DNA of 27,797 bases from Anammoximicrobium sp964486845 (GTDB lineage Bacteria > Planctomycetota > Planctomycetia > Pirellulales > Pirellulaceae), in contig CAZAQY010000089.1 in assembly GCA_964486845.1 (NCBI GenBank), forward strand, positions 1 through 27,797, read 5' to 3'. Every line of letters starts with the position of its first letter. Position 1 is the first letter of the stretch. A program made the position numbers and the translations under genes. The notes below the pieces were generated by a model. That model was not told the origin of the DNA. It saw nothing but the letters and a program-made list of their open reading frames with translations, and did not search any database. Shown piece by piece: positions 1 to 7,705 of the stretch.

Positions 1-290
1 TAGCTGGGGAGGTGAGGGGGAGAAAAATGCGGACCATCAGGATTCCGCCTTGTCAGCCCGGACTACACCAAGCCGAATCTCCTGGGTTGCGGGCGCGAGC
101 CCGCGTTAAGCGAAAGATTAGGTGAAAGATTAGGTGCTAGCAGGTCGAGCGAGTAACCGTCCGCCGCGAAGTCGCTCTTGATTGCTTCCGGCAAAATGCG
201 TACGCTTGCACCCCGTTTCTTCGGTGGCGAAGCAAGCAGCGCCGACTGCCTGCTCTTTTCGATCCTCTTGCACGGAAGCGAGACGAATCC
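1..290. other. Gene-free left edge with small repeats
   Basis: I see no convincing gene here. The stretch contains a 6-bp GC hairpin (89-94 with 99-104, GCGA loop), followed by a perfect 12-bp tandem duplication (112-135). The region presumably carries the promoter of the aminotransferase that starts at 291, but no clear -35/-10 pair can be defended. Confidence 0.5.
112..135. repeat. 12-bp tandem duplication
   Basis: Two perfect head-to-tail copies of GAAAGATTAGGT lie just downstream of a GC-rich hairpin (89-104). The function is unknown; it may be slippage, or part of a dispersed planctomycete intergenic repeat. Confidence 0.8.
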
Positions 291-1472
291 ATGAACCCGG
301 CATCTCCCGACAGTTTTGGCCGCGGCGAGGTTCCTGCCTCGGTGCCTTTGCTGGACGTCAATCGCGACACTCAGAACCTGCGGAACGAGATCTTGGAGGC
401 GATCGCGCGCGTCGTCGATTCGGGCCGTTTCCTGCACGGACCGGATGTCGCGCAGTTGGAAGAATCTATCGCCACCGTCTGCGACTCACGCTATGCGGTC
501 AGCTGCGCTTCGGGCAGCGACGCTCTGCTGCTAGCCTTGATGGCCTTCGAGGTCGGGCCAGGCGACGAGGTCATCGTGCCCAGCTTTACGTTCTTTGCCA
601 CCGCCAGTTGCGTGTGGCGACTGGGGGCGCGGGTGGTTTTTGTGGACATCGATCCGGTGAGTTTCAACCTGGACCCGGCCAAGGTCGAGGAGGCGATCAC
701 TCCGACCACGCGAGCGATCATCCCGGTACACTTGTACGGCCAGTGCGCGGATATGGATGCCCTGCTCGAGCTGGCCCGCCACAACGACGTGAAGGTCATC
801 GAAGACACCGCCCAAGCGATCGGCGCGGAGTATCGCGGGCGTCCCGCCGGTTCGATGGGCGACGTGGGCTGCATCAGCTTCTACCCGACGAAGAACCTCG
901 GCGGTTGCGGCGACGGCGGCATGCTGGTTACCAGCGACGAGCCGTTGGCCGAGAAACTGCGCCGGCTGGCGGCTCACGGAATGAAGACGCGGTACTACCA
1001 CAGCCTGGTCGGTGTCAACAGCCGGTTGGATTCGATTCAGGCCGCAGTATTGAACGTCAAACTGGCGCAGCTCGGAAGCTGGACGACCGCCCGGCGGGCG
1101 AATGCACATCGCTACCACGAACTGTTTTCCGCGCGGCAAATGGACCAGCGTCTGATCCTGCCTCGAGAGTTGCCCGGCCGATACCACGTCTGGAACCAGT
1201 ACACGATCCGCGTGCTGAACGGACATCGCGATGGATTAAGGGCCAAACTGACGGAGTGCAAGGTCGGCTCCGAAATCTACTACCCGGTGCCGCTGCACTT
1301 GCAGGAATGCTTCCGCACGCTGGGCTACCGGCGCGGCAGCCTGCCCGTCACGGAGCGGGTCTGCCAGGAAGCGTTGAGTCTGCCCATTTTCCCGGAGTTG
1401 ACCGCCGCCGAGCAAGACCGGGTTGTGGACGTCATCCACGATGTGCTGCTGAGCGAGCGGGCGGCGGCGTAG
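291..1472 (+). CDS. DegT/DnrJ/EryC1/StrS family PLP aminotransferase
   Basis: This 393-aa protein is a full-length member of the sugar aminotransferase family. These enzymes transfer an amino group to nucleotide-activated keto-sugars for surface polysaccharides or glycans. Visible motifs are the cofactor lysine K201 in SFYPTKNLGGCGDGG, the pyridine-binding VIEDTAQA segment (D172, Q175) and the VHLYGQ strand near residue 146. The ATG at 291 is chosen because family homology begins shortly after it (PLLDVNRD); an open frame further upstream has no family features. The gene stands alone, with a strong terminator 40 bp after its stop. Exopolysaccharide export genes lie 16 kb away, so a role in surface sugar synthesis is plausible. 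The exact sugar substrate cannot be read from the sequence. Confidence 0.93.
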   Translation: MNPASPDSFGRGEVPASVPLLDVNRDTQNLRNEILEAIARVVDSGRFLHGPDVAQLEESIATVCDSRYAVSCASGSDALLLALMAFEVGPGDEVIVPSFTFFATASCVWRLGARVVFVDIDPVSFNLDPAKVEEAITPTTRAIIPVHLYGQCADMDALLELARHNDVKVIEDTAQAIGAEYRGRPAGSMGDVGCISFYPTKNLGGCGDGGMLVTSDEPLAEKLRRLAAHGMKTRYYHSLVGVNSRLDSIQAAVLNVKLAQLGSWTTARRANAHRYHELFSARQMDQRLILPRELPGRYHVWNQYTIRVLNGHRDGLRAKLTECKVGSEIYYPVPLHLQECFRTLGYRRGSLPVTERVCQEALSLPIFPELTAAEQDRVVDVIHDVLLSERAAA

Positions 1473-1512
1473 GCCTTTTCGCGGCCGGCTGCTGCCAAGG
1501 TGGTCGCACCTC

Positions 1513-1548
1513 AAAAAGCCCGGCTTTTCCGAGAAAGCCGGGCTTTTT
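1513..1548. terminator. Strong bidirectional intrinsic terminator
   Basis: A perfect 15-bp inverted repeat (arms 1513-1527 and 1534-1548, 6-nt loop TCCGAG) has a GCCCGGC core. It is flanked by an A-run on the left and a T-run on the right, so it could work in both directions. It closes the aminotransferase transcript and separates it from the downstream gene run. Confidence 0.92.
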
Positions 1549-1684
1549 CGTTCGCATGCGTTGGCTGCCTGCGAAGGCATGTCGGTTATTCGAACCGTTT
1601 AGCGTGCTTGCACGGCTCCGGCCACCGCGTACGATAGAAGCTGGCAAGAAATGGTTCTTGGTACACACCCTCGGTTGGTTCGTC

Positions 1685-3116
1685 ATGGCGCAAGATTTCG
1701 AGAAACTGGGCGTTTTCTACTTGGGCAAGAAGCACGACCTTCGCCAGGGCAAGACGCTCGATGACTGGCTGCTGTACGAATCCAAAGATCTGACCACGCA
1801 CGCGGTGTGTGTCGGCATGACGGGCAGCGGCAAGACAGGGCTCTGTCTTTCGCTCTTGGAAGAAGCGGCCATCGACGGCATTCCGGCAATTGCCATCGAT
1901 CCCAAGGGTGACCTGGGCAACTTGTTGCTGGCGTTCCCGGAGTTGAAGCCCGAGGACTTTCGTCCGTGGGTGGATCCGGCGGAAGCGGCGCGGCACGGAA
2001 AGACCGTCGACGAGTTCGCCGCGCGGGAGGCGACGAAGTGGCGGGACGGGCTGGCGGCCTGGGGTGAGGATGCCGCGCGGATCGCCATGTATCGGCAAGC
2101 GGCGGACATCGCCGTTTACACGCCGGGCAGCAACGCCGGACTGCCGCTGACCGTGCTGCGGTCGTTCGACGCCCCGTCGCCGGCGGTGGTTCAGGACAAC
2201 GATGCGTTCCGCGAACGGGTGACGTCCGGCGCTTCGGGAGTGTTGGCGTTGCTGGGCATCGATGCGGACCCGCTGCGGAGCCGCGAGCACATCCTATTGG
2301 CGAGTCTGTTCGACAAGTCCTGGCGGGACGGCGTCAGCCTGCAGATGGCCGACCTGATTCGGGGCATTCAGTCACCGCCCTTTGACAAAGTCGGCCTCCT
2401 GGACCTGGAAACGTTCTTTGCCGGACGAAGACGGCGCCTTTTCCGCCCTGCCGCCGGAGCTGGCCCGCGGCAAGAGCTACGCATCCTGGACCAAGACGCT
2501 GAAAGATCACGTGTATCGAGAACGCGCCTTGACGCTGCGGTTCTGCCCGGAACTGAACCTCTTCTCGCAGCCGGACGAGAGCGAGGGGGACTTCCGCATT
2601 CGACTGCAGACGGCGGCTCGCGAGCGGCGGGACCAGGAGGCCGAGAAGCTGAAGAAACGCTACGAATCCAAGTTCGCGACGCTGGCCGACCAGAAGCTGC
2701 GCTCGCAACAGCGGGTCGATCGCGAGAAATCCCAGTATCGGCAGCACCAGATGCAGACGGTCATCTCGTTCGGCACTTCGATCCTAGGCGCCCTGTTGGG
2801 CCGGAAACTGGCCAGTGTCACCAACGTCACACGGGCCGCCTCGGCGATGAAAGGCGTCGGAAAGAGCCTGGAGCAGCGCAGCGACATCGGCCGCGCGGAG
2901 GAAAGCACGGAGCAGATCGAGGAAAAGATCGCCAAGTTGGAAGCCGAATTCCAAGAAGAGGCGGCGCGAATCGAACACCAGTCGGCTGCGGACCGGTTGC
3001 CGGTGGACGCGGTGGCCGTGCAGCCGCGGAAAACGGACATCGCCATCGGCACGGTCTGCCTGTTGTGGACGCCGTGGCACGTGGGGCCAGACGGAATCGC
3101 TGAACGAGGGTTTTGA
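1685..3116 (+). pseudogene. Broken DUF87/HerA-like ATP-binding protein (internal deletion plus frameshift)
   Basis: The N-terminal part (ATG 1685 to about 2420) reads as an ATPase with a Walker A motif GMTGSGKT (residues 44-51, K50) and the following AIDPKGDLGNLL strand typical of DUF87-type proteins. After the LLDLETFF segment, family-like sequence resumes in another frame at about 2418 (LPDEDGAFSALPPELARGKSY) and runs to the TGA at 3114. This C-terminal part is a long charged coiled coil (EAEKLKKRYESKF...) and a glycine-rich segment. From knowledge of the family, several hundred residues, including Walker B and the rest of the ATPase core, should lie between these parts and are absent. Without a frameshift the N-terminal frame would give 472 residues with a meaningless tail ending at 3103. 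It is either a real internal deletion or an assembly collapse. The ATG is preceded by no strong Shine-Dalgarno sequence. Confidence 0.8.
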
Positions 3117-3118
3117 CC

Positions 3119-3631
3119 ATGTCGATTGAAATCGGTTGTACAGGCTGCGGTCAGACACTGCGCGTCGCGGACGAGCACGCGGGCAAGAAGGCACGTTGTC
3201 CCGCTTGCGGAACCATCGTCCAGGTCCCACAAGCCGGCATGGCGGCGCCGCTGACGCCGGCGACGGAGAGTCCGTTCTCTGAGCTGCAGCAGCCCGCCCC
3301 CGAGGTGAATCCGTTCGGCGAGCGTCCTGAGCAGGTACTGAATCCGTACTCACCGGGTGCTCCGGCATTCAAACCGCCGTCGTTTTCGCGGCCGCACCGC
3401 GGCGGCCTGATCCTGACCTTCGCGATCCTCGGCGTCTTGTGCTGTATGCCGTTCTGCATTGCCGCTTGGGTCATGGGCGCGACGGATCTGAAGGAAATCC
3501 GCGCGGGCCGGATGGATCCCAGCGGTCAAGGCATGACCCAGGCAGGCATGATCATCGGTATCGTCGGAACCGTGCTTGGCGCGATAGGGGCCGTCATCAA
3601 CATCGCGATTATCGCCGCCAACGCGATTTGA
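3119..3631 (+). CDS. Zinc-ribbon membrane protein (MJ0042-like ribbon, DUF4190-like tail)
   Basis: This is a 170-aa protein. An N-terminal zinc ribbon has two CxxC knuckles (C7/C10 and C27/C30, the second as CPACG). A Pro-rich linker with repeated NPF/NPY motifs follows. The C-terminal part has two hydrophobic segments (about residues 95-115 and 140-168) separated by a short loop MGATDLKEIRAGRMDPSG, which is typical of DUF4190. Proteins of this design are frequent in planctomycetes and their function is unknown; membrane location with a cytoplasmic ribbon is inferred. The ATG at 3119 is chosen because GAGGG lies 8 nt upstream. The start is only 2 nt after the stop of the broken ATPase, which points to one operon. 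Confidence 0.88.
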   Translation: MSIEIGCTGCGQTLRVADEHAGKKARCPACGTIVQVPQAGMAAPLTPATESPFSELQQPAPEVNPFGERPEQVLNPYSPGAPAFKPPSFSRPHRGGLILTFAILGVLCCMPFCIAAWVMGATDLKEIRAGRMDPSGQGMTQAGMIIGIVGTVLGAIGAVINIAIIAANAI

Positions 3632-3647
3632 GGTGCTCGCGAAGAGT

Positions 3648-4208
3648 ATGGGACTGACGTATTTCAAACGTTTCCTGATGGAGATCGAACTCTCCGATCG
3701 GCTTTTCGACGCGGCGCACCTGCCGCCCGGCTACCGGCTGCTAGCGTGGGACGAGTCGCTGCTCGAAGCGCACGCCGACGTCAAGTTCCGCTGTTTCCAC
3801 GAAGAGATCGACGCACACGTGTTCCCGTCGCTGGGCTACCCGGAAGGTTGCCGGCGGTTGATGCGGGACATCACCCAGGGCGAGGGCTTCCTGTCGCAAG
3901 CCACGTGGCTGCTGGCTTATACGAACCCCCTGAAGGGCCGCGTCGATTACTGCGGCACCATTCAAGGCATCCGCGACGGCAACGGCAAAGGCTCGGTGCA
4001 GAACTTCGGGATCGTACCGGCGTACCGCAGTCGGGGACTGGGAACGGTGCTGCTGCGGCGCAGCCTGGACGGGTTTCGCGAGGCGGGGGTCAGCCGTGTG
4101 ACGCTCGAGGTGACCGCGAAAAACGAGGACGCCCAGCGGCTGTACCAGCGGCTGGGATTCCGTCTAGTCAAGACGGTTTACAAGACAGCGGAGGTTGCGT
4201 ACGCCTGA
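3648..4208 (+). CDS. GNAT family N-acetyltransferase
   Basis: This 186-aa protein carries the acetyl-CoA-binding signature of GNAT enzymes, NFGIVPAYRSRGLGTVLL, at about residues 122-140, with the RSRGLG pyrophosphate loop. It is followed by VTLEVTAKNEDAQRLYQRLGF, the standard motif B region. The acceptor substrate is unknown. The ATG at 3648 is preferred; a GTG at 3633 would add five residues right after the upstream stop (gap of 1 nt). It belongs to the packed + strand run between the zinc-ribbon protein and the M16 peptidases. Confidence 0.9.
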   Translation: MGLTYFKRFLMEIELSDRLFDAAHLPPGYRLLAWDESLLEAHADVKFRCFHEEIDAHVFPSLGYPEGCRRLMRDITQGEGFLSQATWLLAYTNPLKGRVDYCGTIQGIRDGNGKGSVQNFGIVPAYRSRGLGTVLLRRSLDGFREAGVSRVTLEVTAKNEDAQRLYQRLGFRLVKTVYKTAEVAYA

Positions 4209-4236
4209 CGGTTTGAGTACGCTCTGGACTTTCGCC

Positions 4237-5511
4237 ATGCATCGCACGCGCGGGGTTTTCTCGACTTTGACTCAACCCATCTACACCCATCAATTTGAAA
4301 ACGGTCTGGTGTTAGTCGCGGAGCCGATGGACTGGCTGGAATCGGCCGCGTTCTCGCTGCTGGTTGTGGCCGGTTGCAGCCGTGATCCGGCGGGCCTTCT
4401 GGGGCTGGCGAACCTGACCTGCGAGATGGCCCAGCGCGGCTGCGGTTCGCGCGACAGCCGCCAATTCGTCTCGGACTTGGAGTTGCTGGGCGCCGACACC
4501 TCGGCCTCGGTTTCCACCGTCCACTGCAGTTACGGCGGCGCCATGCCCGCCGAGAGCCTGCTGGAGACGTTGGCGATCTATGCCGATCTCGTGCGGCGCC
4601 CCCATTTGCCGCCGGATCAGTTGGACGACGCGCGCCAAGTGTGCATCCAGGAGATTCGCGCGATCGAGGACGAACTGGCCCAGAAGGCTTTCCAGGAACT
4701 GCGGCGACTGCAGTACGGCGACCCCTTCGGCCGGTCGTCGCCGGGCACGATCGAGGGCGTCGAGTCGGTCAGCGAGGCCGATTTAGCCCGATTCTTTGCC
4801 GGCACGTACCGCCCTAACGGCGCGATTCTGAGTGTGGCGGGCAAGTTCGATTGGCCGCAGTTGCTGGATCACGCCGGACGCCTGCTGGCCGATTGGATCG
4901 CCGGAGATGCGCCACAGTGGCAGGACACGCCTGCCGCCGAGCGGGTCGTACACTTGCCGCAGGAGTCCAGCCAGACGCACATCGGCATCGGCTATGCCAG
5001 CGTGCCTTACTCGCATCCCGACTATTACGAAGCGCGGGCCGCGGTCGGCGTGTTGAGCGACGGCATGAGTTCGCGGCTGTTCACCGAAGTCCGCGAGAAC
5101 CGCGGCTTGTGCTACGCCGTGCAGGCCAACTGCCATTCGCTCCGGGATCGAGGCAGCGTGCTGTGCTATGCCGGGACCACGACCGAACGGGCGCAGGAGA
5201 CCCTGGACGTCGTCCTCGCCGAGTTGATCCGGCTCGGCCGGGGCATCGCCCAGGACGAGTTGGATCGCCTGAAGGCCAAGCTCAAAAGCAGCCTGATCAT
5301 GCAGCAGGAGTCGAGTCCGTCGCGGAGCTACTCGATTGCCGCCGATTGGTACCACCAGGGCCGCGTGCAGACGGTGGACGAGGTCCGGGCGATCATCGAC
5401 GGCTTGTCCTGCGACCGGATTAACGCCTACCTCGAATCCCATCCGCCGCGCGATTTCCGCCTGGTCACGCTCGGCGAGAAACCTCTGGAGCTGCCCGTTG
5501 GAATTTCGTAA
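4237..5511 (+). CDS. M16 peptidase-like protein, zinc motif missing (non-catalytic partner)
   Basis: This 424-aa protein has the pitrilysin/M16 two-lobed layout, including the C-lobe signature SRLFTEVRENRGLCYAV. At the place of the HxxEH zinc site it reads GLANLTCEM, so both histidines and the glutamate are lost. In two-gene bacterial M16 systems one subunit is often inactive but needed for substrate binding, which fits this protein. It overlaps the next gene, which has the intact motif, by 14 bp, so the two are very likely co-translated and form a heterodimer. The ATG at 4237 is used; an upstream TTG at 4195 would overlap the acetyltransferase gene. No signal peptide is evident. Confidence 0.92.
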   Translation: MHRTRGVFSTLTQPIYTHQFENGLVLVAEPMDWLESAAFSLLVVAGCSRDPAGLLGLANLTCEMAQRGCGSRDSRQFVSDLELLGADTSASVSTVHCSYGGAMPAESLLETLAIYADLVRRPHLPPDQLDDARQVCIQEIRAIEDELAQKAFQELRRLQYGDPFGRSSPGTIEGVESVSEADLARFFAGTYRPNGAILSVAGKFDWPQLLDHAGRLLADWIAGDAPQWQDTPAAERVVHLPQESSQTHIGIGYASVPYSHPDYYEARAAVGVLSDGMSSRLFTEVRENRGLCYAVQANCHSLRDRGSVLCYAGTTTERAQETLDVVLAELIRLGRGIAQDELDRLKAKLKSSLIMQQESSPSRSYSIAADWYHQGRVQTVDEVRAIIDGLSCDRINAYLESHPPRDFRLVTLGEKPLELPVGIS

Positions 5512-6763
5512 AGAGACCTTGGATAACGGCCTGGAAGTGATCGCGGAATGCGCTCCGAACGCCTATTCGGCCGCGTTGGGCTTCTTCGTCAAGACCGGCT
5601 CGCGCGACGAGTCGGACGCCAACCACGGCGTCAGTCACTTCCTGGAGCACATGGCCTTCAAGGGCACCGCCACGCGCAGCACGGCGGATGTGAACCGCGA
5701 GTTGGACGAAATCGGCTCGCACTCCAACGCCTACACCAGCGAAGAGCAGACGGTGTATTTTGCGGCGTTTCTGCCGGAGTACCACGATCGGGCGCTCGAA
5801 CTGCTGAGCGACATCCTGCGGCCCGCGCTGCGGCAGGCGGATTTCGACACCGAAAAGCTGGTGATCCTGGAAGAGATCGCCAAGTACGAGGACACGCCGC
5901 CGTTCGGCGCGCACGAAAAGTGCATGGCCGCCCATTTCGGCACGCATCCCCTGGGCCGCAGCGTGCAGGGGACAGCTGAGAGCGTCGGCCGGTTGACCCG
6001 CGGCCAAATGATGGATTACTTCCGCCAGCGTTACAGCCCGCGGAACATCGTGCTGGTGGCCGCCGGAAACGTCGATTTCGCCCGCCTGGTGGCGCGGGCC
6101 GACCGGTACTGCGGCGGGTGGGAACCGTTCGACGTCCGGAGGGAAACGCCGCGGGCGGCGGCGCACAGCAGCCTGGATGTCTTTCACAAGCCGGTGGCGG
6201 TCCAGCAGTACGTCATCCAGATCACCAACGGTCCGGCGTTGGAGGACGAGGACCGTTACGCGGGCCGCCTGCTGGCCACCGTGCTGGGCGACGACAGCGG
6301 CAGCCGCATGTTTTGGGAACTGGTGGATCCGGGACTTGCCGAATCCGCCTCGATGGGCGCTTGCGAATACCAAGGCGCGGGCATCCTGATGACGCACCTG
6401 GCCTGCGCGCCGGAGGACACGGCCGACAACTTCGCCCGCCTGCGGGAAATCCTGGCGGAAGCCGAGGCCGACGGGGTGACGGAAGCGGAGTTGACGCAGG
6501 CCAAGAGCAAAATCCGTTCGTACATCGTGCTGCAGAGCGAGCGGCCGGTCAACCGCTTGTTCGCCGTCGGCGGCAACTGGATCGCGCGCCGCCAGTATCG
6601 CACGGTGCGCGAGACGATCGCCAGCTACGAACGCGTGACCTGCGACGACGTGGCCGCCGTGCTGCGGAAATACCCGGTCACCGTCAACACCACCGTGGCC
6701 GTCGGACCGCTGCGCGACGCGGACCAGATCCTGGCGGCGGGAGGCGAGAATGAATCTGAATAG
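5498..6763 (+). CDS. M16 family zinc metallopeptidase (catalytic subunit)
   Basis: This 421-aa insulinase/processing-peptidase-like protein carries HFLEH (H47, E50, H51), and the third zinc ligand is expected at E125/E126 in LVILEEI, about 75 residues downstream as is usual in the family. The TTG at 5498 is chosen because translation then begins MEFRKETLDNGLEV, a typical M16 N-terminus, and GGAG lies 7 nt upstream. The open frame extends further upstream only as a shadow of the preceding gene. It starts inside the end of the inactive M16 gene, implying translational coupling. Its stop codon TAG lies inside a hairpin (6758-6791). It probably degrades or processes peptides; the substrate is unknown. 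Confidence 0.93.
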   Translation: MEFRKETLDNGLEVIAECAPNAYSAALGFFVKTGSRDESDANHGVSHFLEHMAFKGTATRSTADVNRELDEIGSHSNAYTSEEQTVYFAAFLPEYHDRALELLSDILRPALRQADFDTEKLVILEEIAKYEDTPPFGAHEKCMAAHFGTHPLGRSVQGTAESVGRLTRGQMMDYFRQRYSPRNIVLVAAGNVDFARLVARADRYCGGWEPFDVRRETPRAAAHSSLDVFHKPVAVQQYVIQITNGPALEDEDRYAGRLLATVLGDDSGSRMFWELVDPGLAESASMGACEYQGAGILMTHLACAPEDTADNFARLREILAEAEADGVTEAELTQAKSKIRSYIVLQSERPVNRLFAVGGNWIARRQYRTVRETIASYERVTCDDVAAVLRKYPVTVNTTVAVGPLRDADQILAAGGENESE

Positions 6764-6791
6764 GGAATACCGAATAGTGTATTCGCTATTC
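6758..6791. repeat. Hairpin repeat over the M16 stop codon
   Basis: GAATAG-G-GAATAC (6758-6770) pairs with GTATTC-G-CTATTC (6779-6791) around an 8-nt loop, giving 12 base pairs with one central mismatch. An alternative inner hairpin CGAATA/TATTCG (71-76 with 80-85 of the 6700s) also exists. The stop codon of the M16 gene lies in the left arm. The AT-rich word contrasts with the GC-rich surroundings and continues as related words to about 6815. Confidence 0.75.
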
Positions 6792-6948
6792 GCCACTCCG
6801 TCTTCACTATTCTCTCAGGAGTGTGGCCGAGTCGCCACCCGGCCTCTTGGGCCGCGGCCTGCCGCCGGCGACCTCTTTTCGCCGCACACTTTGCCGGACC
6901 GTTGTCTCGCGAACTCGTTCGCCGGTACAGTCTAACATCTGCCAAAAA

Positions 6949-6971
6949 CCGGGCGCCGTTTTTTTGCCCGG
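6949..6971 (-). terminator. Possible minus-strand intrinsic terminator
   Basis: Read on the minus strand, CCGGGC (from 6971) pairs with GCCCGG after an 11-nt A-rich loop and is followed by TTTTT (6948-6944). The stem is short (6 bp) but all GC. It would end a minus-strand transcript coming from the region to the right, for example read-through from the secreted protein gene at 7706. Confidence 0.45.
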
Positions 6972-7286
6972 TCACGTCCCGGCGGCTATGTAGTTACAGT
7001 GTTGGTTGACGTGAGTAGGGTGAAGAAAAACGAACTCAGAACGCCGGCTGCCGTGCGACAAGGGAGGGCTGTCATGCAAACACCACCGGGCATCGAACGA
7101 TGAGGAGCGGGCGGAGGGATGCTCCTCGATGGCGACGAACCTTCGTGTTGTTGAATGAAGGGAAAGCGGCAACGTGACGGGAAACTGAAATCCTTTACAG
7201 CAAGAGGAGGTTTTTTTCCAAGACGCTTTGGTGTTGGTCGATTCCTGACTTTCCTCAGTCTCCATTGAACAGCAGAAGAGAAGGCG

Positions 7287-7311
7287 GTCGCCGCCGATAC
7301 GAGGCGGCGAC
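7287..7311. other. 9-bp perfect hairpin in intergenic region
   Basis: GTCGCCGCC (7287-7295) and GGCGGCGAC (7303-7311) form a perfect GC-rich stem around the loop GATACGA. There is no T-run on either side, so it is not a terminator. It may be part of a structured RNA or a protein-binding dyad. Confidence 0.55.
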
Positions 7312-7562
7312 GGAACGGAACGGCCAAGACGGTTGCGTTTCGGACTGCGGCTCGACGTAAAGACAACGACGCATGCAGCGCAGCACGGAGAGACGAAAAA
7401 GGTCCCAAGGTTTCCTGAGAAACCGAGGTGCTTCTGACGGCAAACGATGGGATTCAACCGCTGCCCACGCACGCGCGTCATGCCCTGAGGGGCCACACAG
7501 ACCGGGCCGGAAGCGACGCGTCACAACCTTCGGTTCCATTCTCACTCAGATTCGCAAAACGC

Positions 7563-7601
7563 AAGACCCTCTTCGCCCTGCCGGCGTCGAGGGTCTTTTT
7601 T
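7563..7601 (+). terminator. Plus-strand intrinsic terminator
   Basis: AAGACCCTC (7563-7571) pairs with GAGGGTCTT (7589-7597), with an inner CGCC/GGCG helix in the loop, followed by a T6 run (7596-7601). It lies 800 bp after the last + strand gene, so it may end a separate + strand transcript inside the gene-free region. Confidence 0.7.
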
Positions 7602-7705
7602 GTGATTGGAGGATGGTCGTGCGCATGATGTGAACGCATTCTGCGATCCCTATTCTTTATTCACTGTTCGTTCGCCTTTAGCTTGCCGCAGACGACCAAG
7701 GCCCC

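Larger units (their letters stand above)
6764..7705. other. 942-bp gene-free region with many hairpins
   Basis: This lies between convergent genes. No open frame here looks like a protein: compositions are Arg/Ser/Pro-rich and shadow-like. Perfect or near-perfect hairpins occur at 6949-6971, 7102-7127 (GAGGAGC/GCTCCTC), 7287-7311 (9-bp stem GTCGCCGCC, 7-nt loop) and 7409-7424 (GGTTTC/GAAACC), with a terminator-like stem at 7563-7601. The terminal signals point in both directions, so an unrecognised small RNA is possible but unproven. Confidence 0.5.

Noticed and set aside
2376..2430. Programmed ribosomal frameshift in the ATPase gene
   Set aside because: No slippery heptamer with downstream structure is evident, and the joined product would still lack the Walker B core, so a deletion explains it better.
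182..3103. 973-aa plus-strand open frame covering the aminotransferase and ATPase
   Set aside because: Its first half is an out-of-frame Arg-rich shadow of the aminotransferase. Only the part from 1685 is real coding, and it ends in the frameshifted ATPase.
5465..6796. 443-aa minus-strand frame opposite the M16 peptidase
   Set aside because: Antisense shadow; the plus strand carries the HxxEH protease.
7437..7480. T-loop-like word (GGTTGAATCCC on the minus strand) as a tRNA hint
   Set aside because: No acceptor stem, anticodon arm or D-arm can be folded around it.
6972..7496. 174-aa minus-strand frame in the gene-free region
   Set aside because: Cys/Ser/Arg-rich without recognisable domain, membrane pattern or ribosome site.
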